A model generated the notes under the pieces. It worked only from the letters and a program-made list of their open reading frames with translations. It did no database searches and was not told where the DNA came from. The position numbers and the translations under genes are program-made. 64,000 nucleotides of DNA from Chryseobacterium gallinarum (lineage in GTDB: Bacteria > Bacteroidota > Bacteroidia > Flavobacteriales > Weeksellaceae). The stretch is taken from NCBI RefSeq assembly GCF_001021975.1, contig NZ_CP009928.1:806001-870000 (forward strand), in the 5' to 3' direction. Below, piece by piece: positions 1-9,197 of this stretch. Every line of letters starts with the position of its first letter. Position 1 is the stretch's first letter.

Positions 1-2
1 TG

Positions 3-41
3 GGCTCAATCATCAATGCTGCAAGAAGAGGCTGGTACTAG
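3..41 (+). CDS. possible C-terminal end of a gene entering from the left
   Basis: Frame 3 is open from the window edge and ends in GSIINAARRGWY and a TAG stop. Frame 1 is also open over this stretch and stops at nearly the same place, so the frame cannot be settled from 41 bases. The next gene reads on the opposite strand, so a gene converging from the left is plausible. No function can be given. Confidence 0.25.
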   Translation, partial: GSIINAARRGWY

Positions 42-92
42 CTGATTGATAATTGATAATTTCCATTACAATTCATCATAAAGACAAAAGGA

Positions 93-113
93 GCAGCTAT
101 GATCATACGCTGC
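93..113. terminator. palindrome between convergent genes, possible terminator
   Basis: GCAGC and GCTGC arms enclose an inner TATGA/TCATA palindrome with one bulged C. It lies between a gene end on the left and the 3' end of the leftward gene at 132. There is no strong T-run, so this is a weak terminator call. Confidence 0.3.
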
Positions 114-131
114 CCTTCATTATTAAGAATA

Positions 132-944
132 TTAATCTTTTATGATCTTCTGTGAAAGAGGGATATTATTAATTGTTCCTGTCACAATATACGTACCCTT
201 AGGAAGATCTGTAATATCCAATGCAGAGACGATTTTTACGGGAGCTTTTTTCACCACCTGCCTGAAGCTGTCATATACTTTTACGTCCCTGATCTCTGTT
301 CCAAAAACAATTTTACCATCTTTTATAAAGGGATTCTGTACAAAACCGGATTTTGCTGTCCCTTCAATGGAAAAATCGGCTTTGTTATCATTACTATCAC
401 TCACAGCCCTCTTTATAGCTGTGGTCGTCGTTGGAGAAGGTGCAGGTCCATCGCCTTTAAATTGGTCTGCATTGGCACCATAGCCAACAAAATCGATAAC
501 GTTGGATGAATCCGGTCCTGCTACTGGTATTCTATTGGTTGCAAGGGCAATTTTACCGGAAGCCCCCGACAATCTTAAGCCTATAGATTTATTGGATGTG
601 CCATCAAAATTAAATACGGTTCCTGCAACAAAATCCGGAGTCGGTAAACTGACTGTTCCACCATTTATTGCTGTTTCCTGAATCAGGTAAGTCTGCTCAG
701 GCTGCAAAGTGATATCCGGCAGGACATGGTACTCTGTAAAAGCACCCACTGCCGGTGCATATTGTATGGTAGCTCCTGATAAGGTAACCTGGCTTGTTCC
801 TATATTTTTCAGAACTATATAATTATTTTTTAAGACGGCACCCGAATTTTCATTGCCTCCGTAAATCTCATTGATGACGATCTGTGCGTTTGAAAAAGTA
901 GTTATCAATATCAATCCTGCAATAGTAAAGATTCTTTTCATCAT
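132..944 (-). CDS. lamin-tail-domain-like secreted protein with T9SS sorting domain
   Basis: A predicted exported protein of about 270 residues. It starts MMKR and has a hydrophobic signal peptide ending near SNAQ (about residue 21). The following INEIYGGN, then LKNNYIVLKNIG and later VIDFVGYG, is the pattern of lamin-tail (LTD) domains in bacterial secreted proteins. The last 70 residues (VYDSFRQVV..., DLPKGTYIV, SQKIIKD) are a type A C-terminal domain that directs export through the type IX secretion system. Either of the two initial Met codons (944 or 941) could be used. The same C-terminal module occurs in the next gene to the right, suggesting recent sharing of this tail. LTD function is unknown, often adhesive or linked to surface nucleases. 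Confidence 0.75.
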   Translation of the reverse strand: MMKRIFTIAGLILITTFSNAQIVINEIYGGNENSGAVLKNNYIVLKNIGTSQVTLSGATIQYAPAVGAFTEYHVLPDITLQPEQTYLIQETAINGGTVSLPTPDFVAGTVFNFDGTSNKSIGLRLSGASGKIALATNRIPVAGPDSSNVIDFVGYGANADQFKGDGPAPSPTTTTAIKRAVSDSNDNKADFSIEGTAKSGFVQNPFIKDGKIVFGTEIRDVKVYDSFRQVVKKAPVKIVSALDITDLPKGTYIVTGTINNIPLSQKIIKD

Positions 945-1070
945 TCTATAATTTTAGGCATAAATGTATAATAAAATCATCAAAAACAATACCATGTAAA
1001 AGGAAAAATAAAGAGAAAGAGGAACGGAAATTTATATCTTCCAACAATAAATCCATGATAACTCTCTGGT

Positions 1071-1102
1071 AAAAAGTCCGCCGTTTCTCCGAAACGGCGG
1101 AC
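1071..1102 (-). terminator. strong Rho-independent terminator
   Basis: A perfect 12-bp stem GTCCGCCGTTTC / GAAACGGCGGAC with a 3-base loop (1076-1102). On the minus strand it is followed by five T (plus-strand AAAAA at 1071-1075). It sits just after the stop of the leftward gene at 1135. Confidence 0.9.
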
Positions 1103-1134
1103 TTGTATGTATGATTGACATTAATAGCAGAAGA

Positions 1135-2073
1135 TTAGTCTTTCAATATCTTCTGGGATACCGGGGCATTGTTGATAGTTCCTGTTACAATGTAGTTTCC
1201 TTTGGCCAGATCAGCTACGTTTATACTTCCATTTTGTTTTACAGATGCTGTTTTCACAACTTGTCCGTACATATTGAAAATTTTTACATCTGAATGGGCG
1301 CCAAAATATATTTCATCTCCAACAATTGTATTTTTCACAAAAGTTGCATGGGAAACCTTATTGTCAATGGTAGCCAGTGAAGATCCTGACTGAGGTGTTA
1401 AAGAAAAATCATCTATAGCAAGACCATCATCGGTTCCGGAAATATTTACGTCAACAAACCTGATCCAAAACGTTTGTCCTGCAGGAATATTTAATCCTGT
1501 AATCGTTGCACTAAGTGCTGTTCTGAAATTAGCATTGTTCCCATCTTTTGCTCCTGCAGTTCCGGTAATATTCGTACTGTTGTAGGTTAAAGCAGATACA
1601 GCTGTCCATGTTCCTGTAGTCAGTGATGTAGCATCGGTACTGTATTCAAATGTTATTTGATCATTAGTCCCTCTATTCGTGAATCCCAATCTCCATTCCT
1701 CTCCGGTATAAGATACCAATAAGCTGGTAATTTCGCTTCCTGTATCGTTTTTAAACTGTGCACCCCATCTTGATAACAAGTTTCCACTTGCAATGGCTCC
1801 CAGTGCCCTGTCGGGGCTTCCTGCAGAACCATAGCTGTATGTATCACCTGCATTTGAGCTTCCTGTATCAGCTGTATATGTTGTATTGGCATTGGCACCT
1901 GTTTCTGAAATGCTCCAACCTGTCAGGCTGCCGGATAAATTTAAGGAGCCTGTTCCTGTATTGGCAAGATCGTCAAAATTTTGTGTATACGCAGTATTCA
2001 TAGTGGGCAAGCTAATTTGTCCAAATGCGAAACTCGTTAAACAAAGCACTGCTAAAGAATAAAGTTTTTTCAT
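1135..2073 (-). CDS. secreted T9SS type A sorting-domain protein
   Basis: A 312-residue secreted protein. The signal peptide MKKLYSLAVLCLTSFAFGQ is clear. Residues about 20-225 form a Ser/Thr/Gly/Asn-rich beta-sandwich-like domain beginning YTQNFDDL and ending IDDFSLTPQ. This type is found as the N-terminal part of many Bacteroidota surface nucleases and adhesins, but no enzymatic domain is present here. Residues about 240-312 are a T9SS sorting tail (VKIFNMYGQVVK, DLAKGNYIVTG, SQKILKD). The tail closely resembles that of the neighbour at 132-944. It is followed by a strong terminator. Export and surface anchoring are well supported; the biological role is unknown. Confidence 0.8.
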   Translation of the reverse strand: MKKLYSLAVLCLTSFAFGQISLPTMNTAYTQNFDDLANTGTGSLNLSGSLTGWSISETGANANTTYTADTGSSNAGDTYSYGSAGSPDRALGAIASGNLLSRWGAQFKNDTGSEITSLLVSYTGEEWRLGFTNRGTNDQITFEYSTDATSLTTGTWTAVSALTYNSTNITGTAGAKDGNNANFRTALSATITGLNIPAGQTFWIRFVDVNISGTDDGLAIDDFSLTPQSGSSLATIDNKVSHATFVKNTIVGDEIYFGAHSDVKIFNMYGQVVKTASVKQNGSINVADLAKGNYIVTGTINNAPVSQKILKD

Positions 2074-2226
2074 GTTTTAAGATTTATTGTTATTAATACT
2101 TTTTAGGTCACTAAAATACCATGTATTTTCCCTTTCAGAATAATAATTAGATTAAATTTCTGTTAATAATCCTAAACCCACTGGTATTAACATTTTTTAA
2201 TTATTTTTACGAATTATTTGTAGGGC

Positions 2227-5200
2227 TTGCGGAATTGTATTATTCTATTTACATTATTTTTCTTAGGCATATTTTCAGGAAATGCCCAGGTATTTTCATG
2301 GAAAAATCCCAACGTTCCCGAAGACAGTCTCAAAAGAGACAGTATTCTTGCCGCCAGGCTTGAGCAGGATATTTTCGTTAAAGACACCCTGGATTTTGTA
2401 AAGACCAATAATAAAATTGTTGTAGACGAAGCCGTACTCGCTAAAAATGATAAAAAAAGATTTTTAGGGGAGCTCAATTCCAAGGGCTCGATCATCCGGG
2501 GAATCACATTTGGTAACAACCAGGGGCAGTCTGTACAAAGTTCTATGGATCTCCAGATTTCAGGACGTCTTTCCAAGGATGTAACTATTTTAGCCAGTAT
2601 TTCAGATCACAACCTCCCTATCCAGGCAGATGGATATACACAAACCCTGGAAGAGTTTGACAAAATATATATGCAGCTCAATATTAAGGATAAATCTATT
2701 CTCAGAGCCGGGCACCTGGATCTTGTAGAAGCTAAAAACTATTTTGCCAAATACCAGAGAAGAAGTATGGGACTTGAATTCCAGACGGAATTCGGGAAAG
2801 AAAATAAAACATTGGTAGATGTTTCTATGGGAGTTGCACGAAGTGAATTCCACAGGGTCCGATTTCAGGGGGTAGAAGGAAACCAGGGACCCTACCGTCT
2901 TACCGGAAAAAACGGCGAGCAGTTTATTACCCTGATTTCCGGTTCTGAACAGGTTTTTATCGATGGGATTTTAATGAAACGGGGAGAAAACCAGGATTAT
3001 GTCATTAATTACAATACCGGAGAGGTTACTTTTACCAGTTTCCGTCCTATTTTCCAGCAAAATTTTATTACCATTTCCTATAATTACGCCAACAGAAATT
3101 ATTCCCGGTATTTATTTACAGGAAAACTGGAACATCAGAGGGAAAAATTCAAAATTGGATTGAACTGGTTTATGGAGAATGACAATAAAAATGCTCCACT
3201 TTCTTTAAACCTTTCCAAAGAAGATGAACAGATCCTGGCCGATGCCGGAAATGATCCTAACCTGATGTATGCCCCATCCGGCGTTGTCACCGAATATGAT
3301 GTCAATAAAATATTGTACCGACTGAATCCTAATGGAAACTTTTATGAGTTTTCCACAGATGCCACCCAAACGCTTTATCAGGTATCTTTTACTTATTTCG
3401 GAGCAAACATGGGAGACTATAAAACAGCCCAGACTACCAATAACGGACGTGTTTTTGAATATGTAGGTCCGAATGCAGGTGATTACAGGGCAGTGAGAAA
3501 GCTGCCTTCCCCCCAGAAATCCCAGGTTTTTTCCCTAAATTCAGAATACCTGCTGAAAGAAGGAAAAATAGGAACGGATATTTCACTTAGCAATTATGAT
3601 GTCAATTTATTCTCATCAAAAGATTCCGATCAGAACATCGGGTACGCATGGCGTATTTTCGGAAATAAAAGCTTTACAAAAAACAACTGGAAAGGAACTC
3701 CCAGCTTTGAATATCAGTATATCGACAGACAATTCCATATTTTAGACCGTATCAATGATGTGGAATTTTCCAGAGACTTCAACCTTGCACAGGAGTTCAA
3801 TAAAAAAACACAAAACAGGTTTATTTTCAGTTTCTTGAATAAATGGAATAATAAATCAACATTCAATTACCGGGTAAATTATTTAAATGAGCAGGATTCT
3901 TACAAAGGGATAAAAAATGACCTGGATTTCGGATGGATCAGCGGAAAGTTTTTCACCAAAGGAAATCTTTCCTACCTGAACACCAATGCCACCCTTCAGG
4001 ATACCAAATTCATCCGTGGTGGGGTTTCTACAGAATTTACCGGCAAAAAAGGAAGCTGGGCGATTGGGGGAAGCATGGAGCATAATGAAAAAAAATATAA
4101 TGATTCCCAGCTTATGGATGTTACCAGTTTCAGCTGGAAGGAAATTTTTGTACAAAAGAAAATCGGTGACAGTACCCGTACCAAATTACTGGCAAAAGTT
4201 TACATGAGGGATAACGACTCGGTCCGTGATAACAGGCTTCAAAATATGAATAATATCCTTGGGATCATGGCCGAAAGCCAGATCATCAAAACGGAAAGAA
4301 CCACTTTGAATGCTTTAATTCATTACAGGAAATTCTTCTATCAGAATATAGAGGAAGGTGTTGCCACCAGAAATAATGATTTTGTGGTAGGAAACATTCT
4401 TTATAATCAGCAGCTTTTCAGAAACGGGATGCGTCTTCAGGCATTCTATGAATTAGGTAACGGACAGGAAGCCCAAAGAGAATTCCAGTACATTAAAGTT
4501 ACTGACGGGCAGGGAATTTACAAATGGACCGACTATAACGGGGATGGGATACAGCAGCTTGACGAATTTGAAATTGCCGAATATTCCGACCTGGCACAAT
4601 ATATAAGGGTATACACCAATTCTGTTCGTTATATTCCTTCCAATAAGAATAAATTACAGCTAGCCTTATTCGTCAATCCGGCCATTATTTTCAATTCGGA
4701 AAATTCATTTTTAAAGCGCTGGAACTTCAATGTCTCTTTAAATTCTCAAAATTCTTTTTACAAAAAAGATAAAGTATTGGTCCTGAACCCTTTTGAGAAA
4801 AACAGTGATCAGATTTTAAAGAACCAGAATATCCTGGCCTCAGTACAATTTAATCCGACCGATAAATCCGGCTGGAATGGAAACTACCGGTTTATTTCAA
4901 ATGACAATCTCATCAATGCCAATTTCAGTAACGAGGAAAGGGAACAAACCTCCCATTTTATAAATATCGGTTATTGGTTCAACAAGGAATTCAGAGTCGA
5001 TTGGGAAAACTCTGTCCATGATATCAAAAATTCTTCACAGCTTTTTGCTACAAGAGATTACCGTCTGAATAATTTTGAAACCAAGCCGAAGGCTACCTAT
5101 AAATTCACAGATGCCATACAAGCAGAGCTTTCTTCCGCTTTCCGTCAGAAACAAAGGATAGATGGTGAAGAACTCCTGAAAGCATTCGATGTCACAGGAA

Positions 5201-5457
5201 CTATTCAATGGGAGCGAAGAAAGACCTCTATCCGTGGAAATTTCTCCTTCATCAGCAATAATTTTAACGGAAACAATTTCAGCATTGTCGGAAACCAGAT
5301 GCTGGATGGTCTGAAGCCCGGCAAAAACCAGGTATGGAGTGTATTTATCCAACAGGCTATCAATTCTTTCATCCAGCTGAATTTAAATTATGAAGGAAGA
5401 AATTCAGGAGACAGAACGATTCATATTGGAAGCATGCAGGTAAAGGCAAGCTTCTAG
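2227..5457 (+). CDS. large outer-membrane beta-barrel-like protein of unknown function
   Basis: A 1,076-residue exported protein. The first usable start is TTG at 2227: the in-frame triplet at 2221-2223 is a stop, and no ATG start lies upstream. It leads straight into a signal peptide (IILFTLFFLGIFSGNAQ). The body is a long succession of alternating aromatic/polar strands with asparagine-rich turns, ending in a strand finishing VKASF, typical of outer-membrane barrels. Segments such as GSIIRGITFGNNQG, ILRAGHLDL and NYNTGEVTF resemble parts of the gliding/T9SS protein SprA, but it is less than half that length, so I do not call it sprA. A DYNGDGIQQLDEFE stretch looks like a single calcium-binding EF-hand-like loop. 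Widespread but uncharacterised in Flavobacteriia, to my knowledge. Confidence 0.7.
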   Translation: MRNCIILFTLFFLGIFSGNAQVFSWKNPNVPEDSLKRDSILAARLEQDIFVKDTLDFVKTNNKIVVDEAVLAKNDKKRFLGELNSKGSIIRGITFGNNQGQSVQSSMDLQISGRLSKDVTILASISDHNLPIQADGYTQTLEEFDKIYMQLNIKDKSILRAGHLDLVEAKNYFAKYQRRSMGLEFQTEFGKENKTLVDVSMGVARSEFHRVRFQGVEGNQGPYRLTGKNGEQFITLISGSEQVFIDGILMKRGENQDYVINYNTGEVTFTSFRPIFQQNFITISYNYANRNYSRYLFTGKLEHQREKFKIGLNWFMENDNKNAPLSLNLSKEDEQILADAGNDPNLMYAPSGVVTEYDVNKILYRLNPNGNFYEFSTDATQTLYQVSFTYFGANMGDYKTAQTTNNGRVFEYVGPNAGDYRAVRKLPSPQKSQVFSLNSEYLLKEGKIGTDISLSNYDVNLFSSKDSDQNIGYAWRIFGNKSFTKNNWKGTPSFEYQYIDRQFHILDRINDVEFSRDFNLAQEFNKKTQNRFIFSFLNKWNNKSTFNYRVNYLNEQDSYKGIKNDLDFGWISGKFFTKGNLSYLNTNATLQDTKFIRGGVSTEFTGKKGSWAIGGSMEHNEKKYNDSQLMDVTSFSWKEIFVQKKIGDSTRTKLLAKVYMRDNDSVRDNRLQNMNNILGIMAESQIIKTERTTLNALIHYRKFFYQNIEEGVATRNNDFVVGNILYNQQLFRNGMRLQAFYELGNGQEAQREFQYIKVTDGQGIYKWTDYNGDGIQQLDEFEIAEYSDLAQYIRVYTNSVRYIPSNKNKLQLALFVNPAIIFNSENSFLKRWNFNVSLNSQNSFYKKDKVLVLNPFEKNSDQILKNQNILASVQFNPTDKSGWNGNYRFISNDNLINANFSNEEREQTSHFINIGYWFNKEFRVDWENSVHDIKNSSQLFATRDYRLNNFETKPKATYKFTDAIQAELSSAFRQKQRIDGEELLKAFDVTGTIQWERRKTSIRGNFSFISNNFNGNNFSIVGNQMLDGLKPGKNQVWSVFIQQAINSFIQLNLNYEGRNSGDRTIHIGSMQVKASF

Positions 5458-5568
5458 ATTTCAAAGCTTAAGACTACTCTTATACTTCCGGAGCTCCCAT
5501 ACTTAAATGCTCAATTCGCTACATCACATTGATAGATAATATCATATTTTCTTATGTTCAGAATTTTG

Positions 5569-5576
5569 TAAATTTG
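5569..5576 (+). promoter_or_regulatory. -7 box for dusB
   Basis: TAAATTTG matches the Bacteroidota TAnnTTTG element and lies only four bases before the dusB ATG, implying a very short or absent 5' leader. Confidence 0.5.
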
Positions 5577-5580
5577 CACC

Positions 5581-6576
5581 ATGATAAAAATAGGCAATAT
5601 AGAACTGCCGGAATTTCCGCTTTTACTGGCCCCGATGGAAGATGTAAGCGATCCTCCATTCAGACGTTTGTGTAAAATGCACGGTGCAGACTTGATGTAT
5701 TCGGAATTTATTTCTTCCGAAGGCTTAATCCGTGATGCCATTAAAAGCCGCAAAAAACTGGATATCTTTGATTATGAGAGACCGGTAGGTATTCAGATTT
5801 TTGGTGGAGATGAAGAAGCAATGGCCATGTCTGCGAGAATTGTTGAGACAGTAAATCCGGATCTTGTAGATATCAATTTCGGATGCCCTGTAAAAAAAGT
5901 GGTTTGTAAAGGAGCCGGAGCAGGTGTGCTGAAAGATATAGACCTTATGGTACGTCTTACCAAAGCGGTGGTAAGCTCTACTCATTTGCCTGTAACGGTC
6001 AAGACCCGTTTAGGCTGGGACAGTACTTCCATTAATATAGATGAGGTGGCAGAACGTCTGCAGGAAACAGGAATCAAAGCTTTAACAATCCATGCAAGAA
6101 CCCGCGCACAGATGTATAAAGGCGAGGCCGACTGGGAGCATATTTCGAGGATCAAGCAAAATCCCAATATTGAGATCCCTATTTTCGGAAATGGTGATAT
6201 AGATTCTCCGGAAAAAGCTTTGGAATATAAACAAAAGTATGCATGTGACGGGATTATGATCGGACGTGCTGCAATTGGATATCCCTGGATATTCAACGAA
6301 ATCAAACATTTCTTCAAAACCGGGGAACATTTACCCGCTCCTACTATTTCAGACCGTTTACTTGCCGTACGTCAACATGCCGAATGGAGTGCGGAATGGA
6401 AAGGAGAAAGATTGGGACTGATTGAGATGAGACAGCATTACAGCAACTATTTCCGTGGTGTTCCTCATTTTAAAGAATTCAGAAAAAAATTCCTGGAAGT
6501 CTTTACGCTGGAAGAAATGGATAGCTTAATTAAAGAAACCCAACAATTTTACGAAGAATATCAGGAACAGATATAA
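5581..6576 (+). CDS. dusB: tRNA-dihydrouridine synthase
   Basis: An FMN-dependent enzyme that reduces uridine to dihydrouridine in the D-loop of tRNA. The 331-residue length fits the family. Diagnostic motifs are LAPMEDVSDPPFRRLC near residue 17 (TIM-barrel start with FMN contacts), INFGCPVKKVVCKGAGAG near residue 99 with the conserved NxGCP cysteine, VTVKTRLGWD near 139, ALTIHARTRAQMYKG near 164, and GNGDI and GIMIGRAAIGYPW for phosphate binding. It appears monocistronic: a TAnnTTTG box lies just upstream and a hairpin terminator follows. The DusB subfamily is assigned by general similarity; the single Dus copy seen here may cover more than one tRNA position. Confidence 0.93.
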   Translation: MIKIGNIELPEFPLLLAPMEDVSDPPFRRLCKMHGADLMYSEFISSEGLIRDAIKSRKKLDIFDYERPVGIQIFGGDEEAMAMSARIVETVNPDLVDINFGCPVKKVVCKGAGAGVLKDIDLMVRLTKAVVSSTHLPVTVKTRLGWDSTSINIDEVAERLQETGIKALTIHARTRAQMYKGEADWEHISRIKQNPNIEIPIFGNGDIDSPEKALEYKQKYACDGIMIGRAAIGYPWIFNEIKHFFKTGEHLPAPTISDRLLAVRQHAEWSAEWKGERLGLIEMRQHYSNYFRGVPHFKEFRKKFLEVFTLEEMDSLIKETQQFYEEYQEQI

Positions 6577-6581
6577 AAATG

Positions 6582-6607
6582 AAGCCATCAAATAAATCTG
6601 ATGGCTT
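6582..6607. terminator. bidirectional terminator between dusB and deoC
   Basis: AAGCCATCA / TGATGGCTT stem with an 8-base loop. T-rich tracts follow in both directions, serving the convergent dusB and deoC genes. Confidence 0.8.
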
Positions 6608-6634
6608 TTATCATTTTAATAAGTTATTTTAATT

Positions 6635-7378
6635 TTAGTATCCTTCTGATGATGATTGGTTTTTAAGTAAAGCTAATGCTGAAGAAGTTCCGATTCTTTT
6701 TACTCCGAGATTAATCATCTTTTCAGCATCTTCAGGGGTTCTTACTCCTCCGGCAGCCTTTACAGGCAGCTTTCCTGCATTATCCAGCATAATCCTGATC
6801 CCTTCAAATGTTGCCCCATTAGGTTTACCATCGTGCGTCTGATAGAAGCCGGTAGACGATTTCACAAAAATCCTGGATAAATCATTTTCCTGGAAATTTT
6901 CTTCCGCCCAATTGGAAATATTTTTAGTAAGATCAGCGATTTGTACGTCTGTTAAAGCAGCAATTTCAATGATCCATTTAACGATTTTGTTGTGCTTCAA
7001 GCCAAGTTGAGAGCATCTTACAAATTCATCTTTTACTAATTCTGTTTTTCCCTGAAGATAGGCTTCATAATTTATTACAAAATCTAATTCATCTGCACCG
7101 TCTTCAATTGCCTTTGATGCTTCTGCCAATTTATCATCAACAGAATAGGTTCCTTCATGAAAACCTATTACAGTTCCCACTGCCACATTTGAATTTCTTT
7201 CCTGGATATACTTTTTAATTTCAGAGACATAATCCGGACGGATCATCACGGCAAAAATCCCGTTATCAATAGCTTCCTGAGCAAGTTCTTTATCTTTCTG
7301 AAGCGTTTCTTCATGTGAAATTCCTGATTGTTCAGGTGTCTTCAGGTAGGTTGAATCCAAATATCTGGCTATATTCAT
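6635..7378 (-). CDS. deoC: deoxyribose-phosphate aldolase
   Basis: Cleaves 2-deoxyribose-5-phosphate to glyceraldehyde-3-phosphate and acetaldehyde in deoxynucleoside catabolism. At 247 residues it has the usual class I aldolase length. The Schiff-base lysine lies in IFVKSSTGF (about residue 173) and the second conserved lysine in VKAAGGVRT (about 206); DELDFVINYEAY and WIIEIAALTD are further family blocks. It is the last gene of a leftward operon, nine bases downstream of an Lrp-type regulator gene. That linkage may reflect co-expression rather than regulation of deoC by the Lrp protein. Confidence 0.95.
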   Translation of the reverse strand: MNIARYLDSTYLKTPEQSGISHEETLQKDKELAQEAIDNGIFAVMIRPDYVSEIKKYIQERNSNVAVGTVIGFHEGTYSVDDKLAEASKAIEDGADELDFVINYEAYLQGKTELVKDEFVRCSQLGLKHNKIVKWIIEIAALTDVQIADLTKNISNWAEENFQENDLSRIFVKSSTGFYQTHDGKPNGATFEGIRIMLDNAGKLPVKAAGGVRTPEDAEKMINLGVKRIGTSSALALLKNQSSSEGY

Positions 7379-7387
7379 ATCGTTTCG

Positions 7388-7858
7388 TTATACTTTCAAT
7401 TGTCTGTAAATACCTTGTTCCAAAGATATAAAAGTTTCTGTTCTTGTCACTCCTTTTAGCTTCTGAAGTTTACTAAGAATCTGCATCAAGTGGTCATTAT
7501 CTTTACAAAGGACTTTAAGAAAGATGGTATAATTTCCTGTTGTATAGTGGGCTTCCACCACTTCATTAATGTCATGCAGGGATTTCACCACTTCCGGATA
7601 ATGACTGGGCTGGTCCAGGAATACTCCGATATACGAAATCACTTTATATCCAATTTTTTTAGGATTAAGAAATGAAATCGAATTTTCAATAACGCCTGCG
7701 TGTTCAAGTTTTTTGATTCTTTGATGTACTGCTGTTGTGGAAATCCCGACATTTTTCGAAATGTGGGCTAAAGAAGTTTTAGCATTATCCATCAACATGT
7801 AGATGATTTCTTTGTCGATCGAATCTAAATGGTAGCTTGTGTTGCTCGAATTTTTCAT
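7388..7858 (-). CDS. Lrp/AsnC family transcriptional regulator
   Basis: A 156-residue DNA-binding protein. Residues about 10-65 form the AsnC-type winged HTH (DKEIIYMLMDNAKTSLAHIS, then ISTTAVHQRIKKLEHAGVIE). Residues about 70-150 form the RAM effector-binding domain (GYKVISYIGVFLD, VVEAHYTTGNYTIFLKVLC, GVTRTETFISL). Such proteins usually sense amino acids as octamers. It lies between the endonuclease-like gene (28 bases upstream) and deoC (9 bases downstream) in one leftward transcription unit. The ligand cannot be deduced. Confidence 0.9.
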   Translation of the reverse strand: MKNSSNTSYHLDSIDKEIIYMLMDNAKTSLAHISKNVGISTTAVHQRIKKLEHAGVIENSISFLNPKKIGYKVISYIGVFLDQPSHYPEVVKSLHDINEVVEAHYTTGNYTIFLKVLCKDNDHLMQILSKLQKLKGVTRTETFISLEQGIYRQLKV

Positions 7859-7886
7859 TTTCTACTTTTTTTATTATTTATGTTTT

Positions 7887-8828
7887 TTATGGTAGTCTTT
7901 TAAATTTTACAAAAACAGGAAAGTGATCACTATACCCACCTAAATACCGTGTTCCGGCATAAGTTCGAAAAGGTCTGTCTTCAAATTTCCTGGTTCTGCT
8001 TCTGATTTTCTCAGAATTAAACACATGAGCATCCTGAAAAACCAGCGTATTATTGTTGAGAAATGATCTCGACATAATAATCTGATCATACAGTAAGCCA
8101 GACTTATAATGAAAAGTAGAATAATTTCTTGTAGAAAACAATTCAAGAAAAGGGTTCATCAAAACCTTCTCATGATCATTGTTATAGAGAATTTTTACTA
8201 AATTTTCATCATCCGGGTTTTCGTTAAAATCACCACACAATATGACATGTTCCTTTTCAGCATTCACAATTTTCATGATCCGTTCCCGGATCTCGTTCAA
8301 TATAAAGGTTCTTTTGGGTTGGTTGATGTCTTTTTCCCGCTTAGAGGGAAGATGCGCGATAAAGACATTAATCAATTCTCCTTCATATTTTATTTTTGAA
8401 AAAAGTACGTCCCTGGTTGTATCGTAATTTCCTGTGTTTTTATTCAATATTTCAAAAAAGAAAGTAATGGTTTCAGAATCAATAACCTCTACTTTATTTT
8501 TGTCATATAACATTGCTACATCTACCTTTCTTTCATCCATAGAATTGTAATGTACAATTCCGTATTCTGAATTAAAAGGTTCCATCTTCACTAGATCTTC
8601 CAAAACTTTCCTTCCGGAAACTTCAGATAATCCGATTATGAATGGCATTACACCATTTTCCTCCTTCATCAATTGAAATACGTGCGAGATTTTAAAAAGC
8701 TTGTTTTTATATCTCTTTTCATCCCAGTTTCTTAAACCTGATTGCGTTGGATCCAATTTATGGATTGGCTTGGGATCAGGTAAAAATAAATTTTCAACAT
8801 TGTAAAAAGAAAACAATTCCATCAGCAT
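7887..8828 (-). CDS. endonuclease/exonuclease/phosphatase family protein
   Basis: A 313-residue member of the EEP (DNase I-like) fold. Visible landmarks are FYNVENLF (metal-binding Asn region) near the start, GLSEVSGRKVLEDL with the metal-binding Glu, VFIAHLPSKR, VILCGDFNENPDD (DxN catalytic pair) and GGYSDHFPVFVKF (terminal SDH motif). All catalytic positions look intact. There is no convincing signal peptide, so it is probably cytoplasmic. First gene of the leftward operon with the Lrp regulator and deoC; a good -33/-7 promoter lies 36 bases upstream. Substrate (DNA, phospholipid or sugar phosphate) is not predictable. Confidence 0.88.
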   Translation of the reverse strand: MLMELFSFYNVENLFLPDPKPIHKLDPTQSGLRNWDEKRYKNKLFKISHVFQLMKEENGVMPFIIGLSEVSGRKVLEDLVKMEPFNSEYGIVHYNSMDERKVDVAMLYDKNKVEVIDSETITFFFEILNKNTGNYDTTRDVLFSKIKYEGELINVFIAHLPSKREKDINQPKRTFILNEIRERIMKIVNAEKEHVILCGDFNENPDDENLVKILYNNDHEKVLMNPFLELFSTRNYSTFHYKSGLLYDQIIMSRSFLNNNTLVFQDAHVFNSEKIRSRTRKFEDRPFRTYAGTRYLGGYSDHFPVFVKFKRLP

Positions 8829-8863
8829 AAAATTCGTTCTTTATATGTATTGTGTCCTTTTTT

Positions 8864-8892
8864 CAAATGTAAATTTATTATTTTTTTCCAAA
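8864..8892 (-). promoter_or_regulatory. Bacteroidota-type promoter for the endonuclease-lrp-deoC operon
   Basis: Reading leftward, TTTG (8892-8889), a 17-base spacer, then TACATTTG (8871-8864) matches the -33/-7 consensus TTTG...TAnnTTTG. Confidence 0.7.
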
Positions 8893-9197
8893 TTTATTGA
8901 TTTTTCTGTAATATTTTCAAATCAATTTCAACTAAGAAATATTTCAAATATAACAAAAAATATCAATAATCCGACCCATAGTGAATTAATTTTTCAATTA
9001 TTTAAAGTTATCACCCCATAAATCAGAATAAAATCAATATGTGAAATTCAAAATAATGAGAATAAAATTTTAATTTTCAACAAAAAGAATTTACTTTTTC
9101 CTTCTTGCTTACACTAATAACAAATATTATTCCATTTCAATAGATAATCAATGAAACAGATGAAAAAAAGAACAGTAAAATTAAGTCTCTGCAGTTT
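8893..9197. other. AT-rich intergenic stretch, nothing recognisable
   Basis: About 300 bases of very AT-rich sequence between the endonuclease operon promoter and the end of trmD. No ORF, hairpin terminator or known RNA was seen. Confidence 0.5.
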
